Shown here piece after piece: positions 1 to 6,186 of a DNA stretch of 25,874 nt. Each line of letters starts with the position of its first letter. The first letter of the stretch is position 1. This stretch comes from Christensenella sp. UBA6880 (GTDB lineage: Bacteria > Bacillota > Clostridia > Christensenellales > CAG-917), in contig DKCG01000021.1 in the NCBI GenBank assembly GCA_002449145.1, positions 1-25,874 of the forward strand, read 5' to 3'. The notes under the pieces are model-generated. The model did not search any database and had not been told where the DNA came from. It was given only the letters and a program-made list of their open reading frames with translations. The translations under genes were made by a program, and so were the position numbers.

Positions 1-118
1 CGCCATTCCGGCATTGAAATGTTTTTTTATCCTAAACTATGGGCGTGGCGGTCTTTGCGCAGACGCGGGGATGAATATGGTTCATTCGTCTGCCTATTCC
101 GCCATTCCGGCATTGAAA
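1..118 (-). repeat. Direct repeat containing a tRNA-Leu 5' end
   Basis: The 19 bases at 1-19 recur at 100-118, 99 bases apart. Read on the minus strand each copy is TTTCAAT followed by GCCGGAATGGCG, the usual start of a bacterial tRNA-Leu. The copy at 1-12 is cut by the window edge, so the intact tRNA-Leu may lie just outside to the left. The duplication includes the 7 bases upstream of the tRNA start, so it copied flanking DNA too. Confidence 0.6.
87..111 (-). pseudogene. tRNA-Leu 5' fragment (not a functional tRNA)
   Basis: On the minus strand, bases 111 down to 87 match the acceptor 5' strand and D-arm of a typical tRNA-Leu (GCCGGAATGGCGG, then AATAGGCAGACG). After that the sequence departs from a tRNA. 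There is no T33 anticodon loop, no GTTCGA-type T-loop, and no TTCCGGC acceptor partner before the next copy begins. Instead GCAGACG pairs with CGTCTGC to make a plain hairpin. I read it as a truncated duplicate of a neighbouring tRNA-Leu gene. Confidence 0.5.
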
Positions 119-186
119 GGTTTTGTTTTGATTGTATGAAATTGTAGCACCACCAAAAGAAATTGTAAAGCACAAACGAGCCTTTT

Positions 187-849
187 TTACGCTTTTAAGA
201 CGGCATACATCAAACTGTTGAAGTCGGGCATACTTTCCGTGATTCCCGCCTCTACGATATGCAACCCTGCATTATCGATTTCTTTATCAAACGTGGCAAA
301 CGAAACCATTCTGCAAGAAGTGCCCGCCACTTTCATTACTCCGCTCGGATGTATGCGTTCTTGAATTTCGAATGCGGTCGATATGTCGCTTTTATGCTCG
401 ACTTCGCCGTCGCCCATAGAGCATACGAGCGCAAGTCCGTCCTTTGAAAGATGTTTTTTGATAAAATCGTAAAACTTCCTTCTGTCCTCGTCAAGCACAA
501 GCATGTGTAGCACTGCGACGGCATAAACGAAATCGTACTTTTCGTCGCGCTCGCCGCCTATGCAATCTAAAATCGAAAAGCAATCCGCATACTCGGGCAT
601 TTTCTTTTTGCAATAAGAAATCGCCTCATGGGATATATCGGTTGCGGCAAGATTATAACCGCACGCAAGCACCGCGCGCGCATCTCTCCCCTCTCCGCAA
701 CCTATTTCGAGAATTTTTGCCGTTTTGTTTACGCCGTATTTTTCAAGCGTTTGCAAAACAATCGGCGTCGGATTCTCTCCCGCCCAACTGACGCCGCTCT
801 CATGCGCCGACTTATACCTGTCCTCGTATGCCTCATAATACTTTTTCAT
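187..849 (-). CDS. Class I SAM-dependent methyltransferase
   Basis: This 220-residue protein has the Rossmann-type methyltransferase fold. Motif I (ILEIGCGEGRDA, residues 46-57) binds S-adenosylmethionine, an acidic TDIS segment follows, and a DFVYAVAVLHML stretch fits motif IV/post-motif. The length is usual for small cytosolic methyltransferases of the type 11/12/25 groups. The substrate cannot be told from sequence; a resemblance to TehB-like or small-molecule methyltransferases is only general. The ATG at 849 has no clear Shine-Dalgarno sequence, and only 26 bases separate it from the terminator of the upstream gene, so the promoter must overlap that terminator or the gene depends on readthrough. 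It lies outside the conserved operons and is probably accessory. Confidence 0.8.
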   Translation of the reverse strand: MKKYYEAYEDRYKSAHESGVSWAGENPTPIVLQTLEKYGVNKTAKILEIGCGEGRDARAVLACGYNLAATDISHEAISYCKKKMPEYADCFSILDCIGGERDEKYDFVYAVAVLHMLVLDEDRRKFYDFIKKHLSKDGLALVCSMGDGEVEHKSDISTAFEIQERIHPSGVMKVAGTSCRMVSFATFDKEIDNAGLHIVEAGITESMPDFNSLMYAVLKA

Positions 850-875
850 AATCTGATTAATCGTGTTTTCGCATG

Positions 876-902
876 AAAAAAGGAAACCGTTCGGAATCCT
901 TT
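876..902 (-). terminator. Intrinsic terminator of the four-helix-bundle gene
   Basis: On the minus strand AAAGGA pairs with TCCTTT, and CC with GG inside, around a GAAC loop and two T-T mismatches. A run of T residues follows immediately. It sits 30 bases after the stop codon at 932. Confidence 0.65.
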
Positions 903-931
903 GTTCAGTCGCTATACTTGCAAGCCGTAGT

Positions 932-1285
932 TCATTCGGCTTTTGCCGCCTCGCTTTCCTTGGCTATGGTCGAGATGAGCATCTTCTTTATCTCAATACA
1001 TTTTTCGAGAATCATTCTGTCCGAATAGTACGTTCCGCTTTCGATGAGCAACTCAATCCAGTATTCCGTTTCCGAACAATCTTTGAGCGCGTCCTGCAGT
1101 TTTTTGATGAAGTCCGCTTTGTCTTGCAAGCAGTATGCTTCCCTCACCCTTGCGCCGATACTCGCGCCCGACAGCATAAGTTGATTGACAAGCACGGTTT
1201 CGCGCTTATCGATTTTGATTTGGTTGCAGAGTTTGATAATGTCGAGAGCAAACGATTTCGATTTTTGAGCGAGCGGACTTTCCAT
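932..1285 (-). CDS. Four-helix-bundle protein (S23/bVP family)
   Basis: A 117-residue, entirely helical, soluble protein. The core ASIGARVREAYCLQDKADF with the following KLQDALKDCSETEYWIELL is the signature of the 'four helix bundle protein' family, first seen as the protein encoded in the intervening sequence of some 23S rRNA genes. Family members are pentamer-forming and their cellular role is not established. Here it is a free-standing gene, not inside an rRNA gene. The ATG at 1285 is preceded by an AGGTAGGG ribosome site at suitable spacing. A possible promoter lies at 1315-1343 and a terminator follows the gene. It is probably monocistronic. Confidence 0.85.
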   Translation of the reverse strand: MESPLAQKSKSFALDIIKLCNQIKIDKRETVLVNQLMLSGASIGARVREAYCLQDKADFIKKLQDALKDCSETEYWIELLIESGTYYSDRMILEKCIEIKKMLISTIAKESEAAKAE

Positions 1286-1314
1286 ACTATTCCCTACCTT
1301 TGATTGCTACGGAT

Positions 1315-1343
1315 ATGATAGCACCGAATCGCAAAAAAGTAAA
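1315..1343 (-). promoter_or_regulatory. Candidate vegetative promoter of the four-helix-bundle gene
   Basis: Minus-strand -35 TTTACT (1338-1343) and -10 TATCAT (1315-1320) are 17 bases apart, 30 bases upstream of the start codon. Both hexamers are imperfect, so this is moderate evidence. Confidence 0.45.
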
Positions 1344-1480
1344 TAGTGATTTGAGCGTTTTGTGTCGATAATAGCGAAAAGAATAAGCCGAATAGAAAAG
1401 CAACTCACACATTTGCTCGTCGCAGACGAATTTCAAGCGTTTTGCGCATTTCACAAATTCGCGTAGCGGATTTATTTCGT

Positions 1481-1514
1481 AAAAAATATCTCGCGAATTG
1501 CGAGATATTTTTTT
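1481..1514 (-). terminator. Terminator of the tRNA-Gly/tRNA-Cys unit
   Basis: A perfect stem (AATATCTCGC / GCGAGATATT, 5-base loop) flanked by A6 on one side and T7 on the other starts directly after the CCA end of tRNA-Cys. The T-run in the minus direction fits Rho-independent termination; the symmetry means it could also work on the plus strand. Confidence 0.85.
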
Positions 1515-1587
1515 GGAGGCATCACCCAGACTTGAACTGGGGGTGAGGATTTTGCAGACCCTTGCCTTACCTCTTGGCTATGATGCC
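1514..1587 (-). tRNA. tRNA-Cys (anticodon GCA)
   Basis: The minus strand gives acceptor GGCATCA / TGATGCC, an anticodon loop CTGCAAA with GCA at the anticodon position, a T-arm with GTTCAAGTC, and an encoded CCA end. The discriminator is U73, the known identity base for cysteine tRNAs. Total length is 74 bases including CCA. It is the second gene of a two-tRNA transcript after tRNA-Gly. Confidence 0.95.
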
Positions 1588-1600
1588 ATACGCCACTTTG

Positions 1601-1742
1601 GGGTGATGCCCTTTCGTGGCTATTCGTTGGAGCGGGAGACGGTGTGGTCGCTTTCGCGACAACCTTCGGTGCGAACCCGCTTCGCGGGTCTGCGATTGCA
1701 TCGCACTTCACTACGTGAAGCCGAATCCCGTCAATCGATTGC
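1601..1742. repeat. Array of small perfect hairpins between the two tRNAs
   Basis: The spacer between tRNA-Gly and tRNA-Cys is packed with short perfect inverted repeats: 1647-1660 (5-bp stem, 4-base loop), then three almost contiguous hairpins at 1675-1689, 1691-1705 and 1706-1720, each with a 6-bp stem and a 3-base loop, then a 10-base palindrome at 1732-1741. Fragments of the tRNA-Gly sequence lie on either side (direct at 1625-1642, inverted at 1722-1732). I find no credible gene in the spacer. The hairpins would be transcribed in the tRNA precursor. Confidence 0.7.
1625..1642 (-). repeat. Direct copy of the tRNA-Gly 3' end
   Basis: The 18 bases CGTTGGAGCGGGAGACGG occur here and at 1786-1803, where they are the 3' end of tRNA-Gly (acceptor strand, discriminator, CCA and three flanking bases). 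The spacing is 161 bases. Such 3'-end copies are typical of integrase att sites or tRNA duplication remnants, but no integrase is visible in the window. Confidence 0.75.
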
Positions 1743-1788
1743 TCGATTTTCAAAGATTCTATTTCACTCACACTGTCATTACTTCCGT

Positions 1789-1863
1789 TGGAGCGGGAGA
1801 CGGGATTCGGACCCGCGACTTTCACCTTGGCAAGGTGACACTCTACCACTGAGTCACTCCCGC
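1789..1863 (-). tRNA. tRNA-Gly (anticodon GCC)
   Basis: Acceptor GCGGGAG / CTCCCGC, D-arm with AGTGGTAGAG, anticodon loop TTGCCAA giving GCC, T-loop TTCGAATC, discriminator U73 and an encoded CCA; 75 bases with CCA. A strong promoter lies just upstream at 1880-1908. Confidence 0.96.
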
Positions 1864-1879
1864 ACTCGATTGCTTTAAC

Positions 1880-1908
1880 AATATATCAAAAACAAACGGA
1901 TTTGGCAA
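1880..1908 (-). promoter_or_regulatory. Promoter of the tRNA-Gly/tRNA-Cys unit
   Basis: Minus-strand -35 TTGCCA (1903-1908) and -10 TATATT (1880-1885) are 17 bases apart. Each matches the vegetative consensus at five of six positions. The predicted start lies about 10 bases before the tRNA-Gly 5' end. Confidence 0.7.
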
Positions 1909-1939
1909 CAACTTTTTGAAAGTTTGCGCCATATTCTCT

Positions 1940-2755
1940 TTATTTTTGTCTATTGCAAAGCGCGTCGGCAAAATCGGACAATTCTTTTGCGCCCGAAAAG
2001 TTCAAACTTATCTCTCTTGCTCTCTGCGTTTTATCGTTGAGCAAAGCGCGCGTTTCGTCCGCGCCGAGCACCGATACGATGCTTCCTTCCTCGCCCTCGT
2101 CCAAAAGGTCGTCGGCAAGTTGGAACGCAACGCCGATATTCAAAGCGTATTCACCGATGTTTTCTATCTGCTCGAAGTCCGCGTTCGCGCATATTGCGCC
2201 CGAGGTAAACGCGCCGACGATTAAAGCGGCGGTTTTTTGCGAGTACATATCGAGGAAATCGTCCGCAATCTCGCAACCGTGCAAATCGTTCGCTTGCCCG
2301 ATCACCATACGTTTTGCCGCAAGCGTTAACTCTTGCGCCGCCCTCGCAAAATGCGAGCCGTACACTCTTGCGCCGTCAAGCAACACGCACGAGGCGAGTG
2401 TGAGAAGTTGGTCGCCTATCAAAATACCGTTTGCGTGTCCGAACTTTTTGTGTACGGAAAGTTTGCCTCTGCGATAGTCGTCGTTGTCCATCGCGGGCAA
2501 ATCGTCGTGTACGAGCGAATAGTTGTGGATAAGTTCGACCGCAACCGCAAGACGTATAACTTCGTCGACTTCGGCGTCTTTGCCTATTGCGCGCGCGCCG
2601 TAATACACGCAAAGCGGGCGCACGCGTTTGCCGCCGTCGAGCGCGGCGTAGCGCATACCCTCGTCAATGACGGAATTGCCCTCGCCTATTGCGTTTTTGA
2701 GCGACTGCTCGAACATAACGAGAAATTCGTTTTTGTCAATCGTCGAGATTTTCAT
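1940..2755 (-). CDS. ispA: Polyprenyl (geranyl/farnesyl) diphosphate synthase
   Basis: A 271-residue short-chain trans-prenyltransferase that condenses isopentenyl diphosphate with dimethylallyl or geranyl diphosphate to make farnesyl diphosphate, the precursor of undecaprenyl carrier and quinones. The first aspartate-rich motif is DDLPAMD (84-90) and the second DDLLD (215-219); GGKRVRP (41-47) is the conserved substrate-binding stretch. I chose the ATG at 2755, three bases after the xseB stop at 2758. The longer open frame upstream of it overlaps xseB and has no family similarity. It is the last gene of an xseA-xseB-ispA unit, the same order as in Bacillus, and is probably translationally coupled because no ribosome site is visible. 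It is slightly shorter than the usual 290-300 residues, mainly at the N-terminus. Confidence 0.93.
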   Translation of the reverse strand: MKISTIDKNEFLVMFEQSLKNAIGEGNSVIDEGMRYAALDGGKRVRPLCVYYGARAIGKDAEVDEVIRLAVAVELIHNYSLVHDDLPAMDNDDYRRGKLSVHKKFGHANGILIGDQLLTLASCVLLDGARVYGSHFARAAQELTLAAKRMVIGQANDLHGCEIADDFLDMYSQKTAALIVGAFTSGAICANADFEQIENIGEYALNIGVAFQLADDLLDEGEEGSIVSVLGADETRALLNDKTQRAREISLNFSGAKELSDFADALCNRQK

Positions 2756-2757
2756 AG

Positions 2758-2976
2758 TCAGTCGAGTTTCAGTTCTTCGGTGAGATTGTTGATGTCGTCC
2801 ACGAGCAAAGCGAGTTTGCCTTTTTCGGCTTTGAGGTCGGCAATGCAAATCTTGCTAAGTTCTATACCCTTTTCAAAAGCCTTGACCGCCTCGTCAAGAG
2901 GAATGTCGCCTTCGAGTTGTTTTACGATTGCTTCGAGTTCGCCCAAAGCGTCCTCAAACTTTTTGATTTCAGCCAT
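2758..2976 (-). CDS. xseB: Exodeoxyribonuclease VII small subunit
   Basis: A 72-residue acidic helical protein whose pattern FEDALGELEAIVKQLE, LDEAVKAFEKGIEL and LKAEKGKL is the XseB signature. Small subunits coat the coiled coil of XseA to form exonuclease VII, which degrades single-stranded DNA from both ends and acts in mismatch and damage repair. Its ATG at 2976 overlaps the end of xseA (stop at 2969) by 8 bases, indicating coupled translation and matched stoichiometry. Length is normal for the family. Confidence 0.95.
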   Translation of the reverse strand: MAEIKKFEDALGELEAIVKQLEGDIPLDEAVKAFEKGIELSKICIADLKAEKGKLALLVDDINNLTEELKLD

Positions 2977-4237
2977 TATTTTTCACCTCGAAAATTTCTA
3001 TTTTGTTTACTTGCGCCTCTATCGCGCCGTCCGAACCCGTAGCCGTGACGGTATCGCCGATTTTGAGATTCGCAACCTTGTTTATGGTTTTGCCTTGCGT
3101 TTGGATTCTGAAATATCCGCGCTTCAAAGTTTTGAGCGGCGAGAGGTTGTCGAGCGAGGATATAGCCTTGTCCGCCCTTGCGTCCGCAATCTCGAATTTC
3201 CTCTCTATCTGCGATTTTGCTCGTTGTATAAGAAACTCGATTTTGTGTCCTCTCTGCAAATAGAACTCGGAAGCGAGCCGCCTCAACTTGTTGCAACTTA
3301 TCTGCACTGCCGAACTTTTCCTCTCGTACGCACGCGAAGCGTTGACGGAAAGCCTGCGCATATTCTGTTTCAATTCGTCTGCGAGCGCATAGTAGTCGTA
3401 CGCCACGAGTTCGCCTGCCGCCGTCGGGGTTGCCGCGCGTTTGTCGGCAACAAAGTCGCAAAGGGAAAAGTCGGTTTCGTGTCCGACCGCGGACACGACG
3501 GGCGTTTTCATTTTGTACACCGCTCTGACGAGCGTTTCGTCGTAGAACGGCGCAAGGTCTTCGAGCGAGCCTCCGCCCCTTGCAATCACGATGACGTCGT
3601 AGCCGAGATTGTCAATGCGTTCGAGCACTTTTGCAATTTCCTTGCCCGCGCCCTCGCCCTGCACTCTCACGTCTTTGACTACGATGTCGATGACGGGATT
3701 TTTGCGCCTTATCGTCGTCACGATGTCGCGAATGACCGCGCCCGTTTTGGACGTGACGACAAGCACGTTTTTGGCAAATTGCGGAATGGGCTTTTTGTGC
3801 GCCTCGTCAAACAAACCTTCCTCTTGCAGTTTTGCTTTGAGTCTTTCAAATTCCAAAAACAGCATACCTTGTCCTACGGGGGTCATAGAACTGACTTGCA
3901 ACGAGAGTCTGCCGCCCTTGACGTAGTAGTCGAGCGAGCCGCGCGCAATGACGCTTTCGCCGTCTTTGGGAACGTAGGTTTTTTGCGCGTAGAAACACAC
4001 GCAGGAAAGTTGCGAGAATTTATCCTTCAAAGTGAAGTATGCGTGCGGTCCGGAAAACTTGTAGCCCGAAATCTCGCCGAAAACTTCCAAACCTTTGAAT
4101 ATCGGGGCGTCAATGCACGATTTTATCGTGGCGTTAACCTCGCTTACGGATATTGTATTTTCAGAAAATGGGGTTTTATCTGACACAATCGACACTTTAT
4201 ACACCTTTTTTGCAGTAAAACACCGATTTTTCGGCAT
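2969..4237 (-). CDS. xseA: Exodeoxyribonuclease VII large subunit
   Basis: The catalytic subunit of exonuclease VII, up to 422 residues. An N-terminal OB-fold (VFGEISGYKFSGPHAYFTLKD) binds single-stranded DNA. The catalytic domain carries VVTSKTGAVIRDI, then VIARGGGSLEDLAPF, VVSAVGHETDFSLCDFVAD and ATPTAAGE, all hallmark blocks. A coiled coil and a C-terminal beta segment follow. The start is uncertain. The ATG at 4237 has no clear ribosome site. A GTG at 4195 is preceded by AAGGTG with 6-base spacing and would give an N-terminus closer in length to other XseA proteins. A terminator separates the gene from nusB, so it probably has its own promoter, which I could not identify. Confidence 0.93.
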   Translation of the reverse strand: MPKNRCFTAKKVYKVSIVSDKTPFSENTISVSEVNATIKSCIDAPIFKGLEVFGEISGYKFSGPHAYFTLKDKFSQLSCVCFYAQKTYVPKDGESVIARGSLDYYVKGGRLSLQVSSMTPVGQGMLFLEFERLKAKLQEEGLFDEAHKKPIPQFAKNVLVVTSKTGAVIRDIVTTIRRKNPVIDIVVKDVRVQGEGAGKEIAKVLERIDNLGYDVIVIARGGGSLEDLAPFYDETLVRAVYKMKTPVVSAVGHETDFSLCDFVADKRAATPTAAGELVAYDYYALADELKQNMRRLSVNASRAYERKSSAVQISCNKLRRLASEFYLQRGHKIEFLIQRAKSQIERKFEIADARADKAISSLDNLSPLKTLKRGYFRIQTQGKTINKVANLKIGDTVTATGSDGAIEAQVNKIEIFEVKNNG

Positions 4238-4257
4238 TTTTGCACCGTTTTTGAGTT

Positions 4258-4319
4258 AAAAAATCCCGAATTATCAAACATTTGCACGTCAATTCTGCGT
4301 CGTTTGAAAATTTCGGGAT
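4258..4319 (-). terminator. Intrinsic terminator downstream of nusB
   Basis: On the minus strand ATCCCGAA pairs with TTCGGGAT and CAAAC with GTTTG in a long hairpin, followed by six T residues (A-run at 4258-4263). It starts 13 bases after the nusB stop and marks the end of the asp23-nusB transcript. Confidence 0.8.
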
Positions 4320-4332
4320 AGTTTGGCAACGT

Positions 4333-4728
4333 TTAGTCTATATCTTTCACTATCTTTGCAAGCACACCGTTTACGAAAGAGCCGGATTTGTCCGTGCCGT
4401 ACTTCTTTGAAAGTTCGACCGCCTCGTTTATTACCACTGCGTTCGGCGCGGTATGTTCGATAAGTTCGTACGTCGCAACCAACAGCACTGCGTAGTCGGG
4501 ACGATACACTCTTTCGAGCGTGTAGCCTTCGAGGTGGCTTTCGATAATCTTTTTGAGTTTCTCGTCGTTCGTTGCAACGCCGAGGTACGTCGAGTTGATA
4601 TACTGTCTGTCGTCTTCGGTGAGGTCGCTGTCAACGAGCATCAATTCCAAAGTCGACTCGTTCACCGAGCCGTAGAAGGTGTACTCGAACACCAGTTTGA
4701 ACACGTTTTCTCTTGCTATTCTTCTCAT
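4333..4728 (-). CDS. nusB: Transcription antitermination factor NusB
   Basis: A 131-residue all-helical protein. RRIARENVFKLVFEYTF at the N-terminus and PNAVVINEAVELSKKYGTDKSGSFVNGVL at the C-terminus are diagnostic NusB blocks. With NusE (S10) it binds boxA in rRNA leaders and supports antitermination and rRNA maturation. Its start at 4728 lies two bases after the stop codon of the Asp23-family gene, so the two are surely co-transcribed. The yqhY-nusB pairing is conserved in Bacillus. Length is normal. Confidence 0.95.
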   Translation of the reverse strand: MRRIARENVFKLVFEYTFYGSVNESTLELMLVDSDLTEDDRQYINSTYLGVATNDEKLKKIIESHLEGYTLERVYRPDYAVLLVATYELIEHTAPNAVVINEAVELSKKYGTDKSGSFVNGVLAKIVKDID

Positions 4729-4730
4729 AA

Positions 4731-5033
4731 TTATTGCGCTACGTTTACCGTGACAACCTGCACGTTTACGGACTGAACCTTAAACTTGGTTGCGCCTTCG
4801 ATTTGTTTTTTGACTTTCTCTTGCAAAACCGCCACTTGCGCCGGGACGCTGTATCCCAAATCGATACTCACAAAAAAGTCGACGGTGACCTTTTCGTTGG
4901 GCAAAACGTATACGGACACCGCGCCGCGATTGCGCTTTGAATTGAGAAGGCGTATGCCCTCGACGTCTTGCGCCGCTTCGGTTGCGAGCGAAACGAGTAC
5001 GTCGTTCAATACCGGTGATTTTTCTTTTGCCAT
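4731..5033 (-). CDS. Asp23/Gls24 family protein (YqhY-like)
   Basis: A 100-residue Asp23/Gls24-domain protein with the family pattern VLVSLATEAAQDVEGI, then VSVYVLP, VTVDFFVSIDLGYSVPAQVAVLQEKVKKQIE and a VNVQVVTVNV C-terminal strand. Family members are small and abundant; in Bacillus, YqhY is linked to acetyl-CoA carboxylase control and fatty-acid homeostasis. The position directly before nusB and after spoIIIA matches that gene neighbourhood, although accB/accC, which sit there in Bacillus, are absent. A GAGGT ribosome site precedes the ATG and a strong promoter lies at 5054-5082. Confidence 0.9.
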   Translation of the reverse strand: MAKEKSPVLNDVLVSLATEAAQDVEGIRLLNSKRNRGAVSVYVLPNEKVTVDFFVSIDLGYSVPAQVAVLQEKVKKQIEGATKFKVQSVNVQVVTVNVAQ

Positions 5034-5053
5034 ATTCGACCTCTTTTTTGATT

Positions 5054-5082
5054 ATTATATCACACGCAAAAAATTATATCAA
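5054..5082 (-). promoter_or_regulatory. Vegetative promoter of the asp23-nusB unit
   Basis: Minus-strand -35 TTGATA (5077-5082) and a perfect -10 TATAAT (5054-5059) with 17-base spacing, about 20 bases upstream of the start codon. It separates housekeeping expression of asp23-nusB from the sporulation operon upstream. Confidence 0.8.
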
Positions 5083-5121
5083 CCGCTCGCAAAAATTATT
5101 TTGAGCGTAAAGCGGCGCAAG

Positions 5122-5153
5122 AAAACGAAAGCGCACCGCTCTTGCGATGCGCT
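5122..5153 (-). terminator. Probable terminator after spoIIIAH
   Basis: On the minus strand AGCGCA (5148-5153) pairs with TGCGCT (5130-5135) and is followed by TTCGTTTTC. The T-tract is interrupted, so termination may be partial. A run of nine C (5162-5170) lies between it and the spoIIIAH stop. Confidence 0.5.
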
Positions 5154-5174
5154 CTATCTTACCCCCCCCCTATG

Positions 5175-5669
5175 TCAGTTGAAAGGAATAACTTTGACCT
5201 CTGTCGGTTTGAACGTGGTTTCGGACACGACGACGGAAAGAATCTGATTTGCTTGTTCGGGCGTCAATTCGCTCTGCCCGACCACGATACTCACGCCCTT
5301 GTCGCTTATCGTGACGATTGCGTCCTCGAATCCACTGCCCTTGATGAGAGTTTCCAGAGCAAGTTCTTTTTCCATTCTTTCCACAAGCAACATTTTTTGT
5401 TCTTGCGCCGTGGTCTTTGCGCTTTCGGAACTGTCTTCCGAATTCATAATTGCGTCAAGATACAAGAACTCGGATTCTCTCGTTGCGTCGCGGTCGCTTC
5501 TCGCCGCCGCAAAGAAGGTTTGCGTTACGGTGTTTTGTTGTCCGATTGTGTCGTCGGACGTCTTGTTGAGTTTGTCGCTCAAAACGAAGTTCAGTACGCC
5601 CGTTGCAACGAGCAAGGCAACCATAACCGACAAAACGATTATCTTTTTGGTTTTTGCTTTCATTTTCAT
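5175..5669 (-). CDS. spoIIIAH: Stage III sporulation protein AH
   Basis: A 164-residue mother-cell membrane protein: a basic N-terminus, one membrane helix (about 10-32), a helical linker rich in charged residues, and a C-terminal ring-building domain from about residue 100 (LVERMEKELALETLIKGSGFEDAIVTI, then LTPEQANQILSVVVSETTF). In Bacillus, SpoIIIAH docks to forespore SpoIIQ across the septum and builds the A-Q channel. It is shorter than the Bacillus protein (about 218), mostly in the linker. The ATG at 5669 follows a strong AGGAGG site and lies 19 bases after spoIIIAG. It is the last gene of the operon. Confidence 0.9.
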   Translation of the reverse strand: MKMKAKTKKIIVLSVMVALLVATGVLNFVLSDKLNKTSDDTIGQQNTVTQTFFAAARSDRDATRESEFLYLDAIMNSEDSSESAKTTAQEQKMLLVERMEKELALETLIKGSGFEDAIVTISDKGVSIVVGQSELTPEQANQILSVVVSETTFKPTEVKVIPFN

Positions 5670-5688
5670 ATATTCCTCCTATAGGTTC

Positions 5689-6072
5689 TCATTTTGTGCG
5701 ACTCATAACGCTCACGATTTCGGAATCCACGCCGAGCGCAGACGACGCCGCTTGCAAAAGTCTGAGCCTTACGAGCGGATTGTTTGCGCCGTCCGCAATG
5801 ACCAGTACGCCGACCACCTGCCCCGACGATTTGGTTATCATCGTTTCCACTTCGCCCGCGCCTTCCACCGAAGAAAGTATGCTCGAAAGTCTCGTTTCCT
5901 CGTCGTTCTGAAAGGTCTGCGCGCTCTGTTTCGTCGTCGCTACGTTAGAGTATATGATGAGCGCGATTGCAATTATGAATATCAAAACGATAATCTTTAT
6001 ATTTTTTATCCCTTTGATTTTCTCGAAAACGCCTTTCGCGTCGGCTTTGATTTTGTCAATTCCTTCGCTCAT
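5689..6072 (-). CDS. spoIIIAG: Stage III sporulation protein AG
   Basis: A 127-residue protein with a short cytosolic N-terminus, one membrane helix (about 27-45) and a single ring-building domain (LSSILSSVEGAGEVETMI, then VLVIADGANNPLVRLRLLQAASSALGV). In Bacillus, SpoIIIAG forms a large ring in the intermembrane space as part of the mother-cell-to-forespore channel. This copy is much shorter than the Bacillus protein (about 229) and appears to lack the extra beta-rich insertion that forms the crown there. It is preceded by a 300-base gap and a SigE-like promoter rather than overlapping spoIIIAF. No clear ribosome site is present at the ATG. Confidence 0.88.
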   Translation of the reverse strand: MSEGIDKIKADAKGVFEKIKGIKNIKIIVLIFIIAIALIIYSNVATTKQSAQTFQNDEETRLSSILSSVEGAGEVETMITKSSGQVVGVLVIADGANNPLVRLRLLQAASSALGVDSEIVSVMSRTK

Positions 6073-6077
6073 ATCAA

Positions 6078-6106
6078 AATATATATCGAGTGCTTTTCAA
6101 ATATTC
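6078..6106 (-). promoter_or_regulatory. Candidate SigE promoter for spoIIIAG-AH
   Basis: On the minus strand GAATATT (6100-6106) fits the SigE -35 consensus KMATATT at every position. TATATATT (6078-6085) fits the -10 CATACANT at five of seven specified positions, with 14-base spacing. An internal promoter in the distal part of spoIIIA is known in Bacillus subtilis. The -10 ends only 5 bases before the spoIIIAG ATG, which would leave almost no leader. Confidence 0.5.
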
Positions 6107-6186
6107 CGCAAATTTTATAAAAGGCGTAAAAAGCGGCAAAATATCCATAAAAATTCAATGTAAAATCGCGCCGAAAATCGTGCTTT

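Noticed and set aside
20..111. A complete tRNA-Leu
   Set aside because: The 5' half fits, but the anticodon loop, T-arm and acceptor partner are absent, so it is called a fragment.
1601..1610. Inverted copy of the tRNA-Cys 3' end (GGGTGATGCC)
   Set aside because: Only 10 bases match and the TGATGCC part also occurs in the tRNA acceptor strand next to it, so chance or simple local duplication is enough.
1643..1785. A mobile island between tRNA-Gly-derived repeats
   Set aside because: The interval is about 140 bases, has no open frame of note and no integrase; the repeats are reported but an island is not claimed.
4196..4201. TATAAA as a -10 box for xseA
   Set aside because: No -35 lies at a suitable distance, and the hexamer sits between a plausible ribosome site and a GTG start.
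5077..5099. A second TTGCGA...TATAAT promoter for asp23
   Set aside because: The spacing between these hexamers is only 8 bases; the TTGATA/TATAAT pair with 17 bases is much better.
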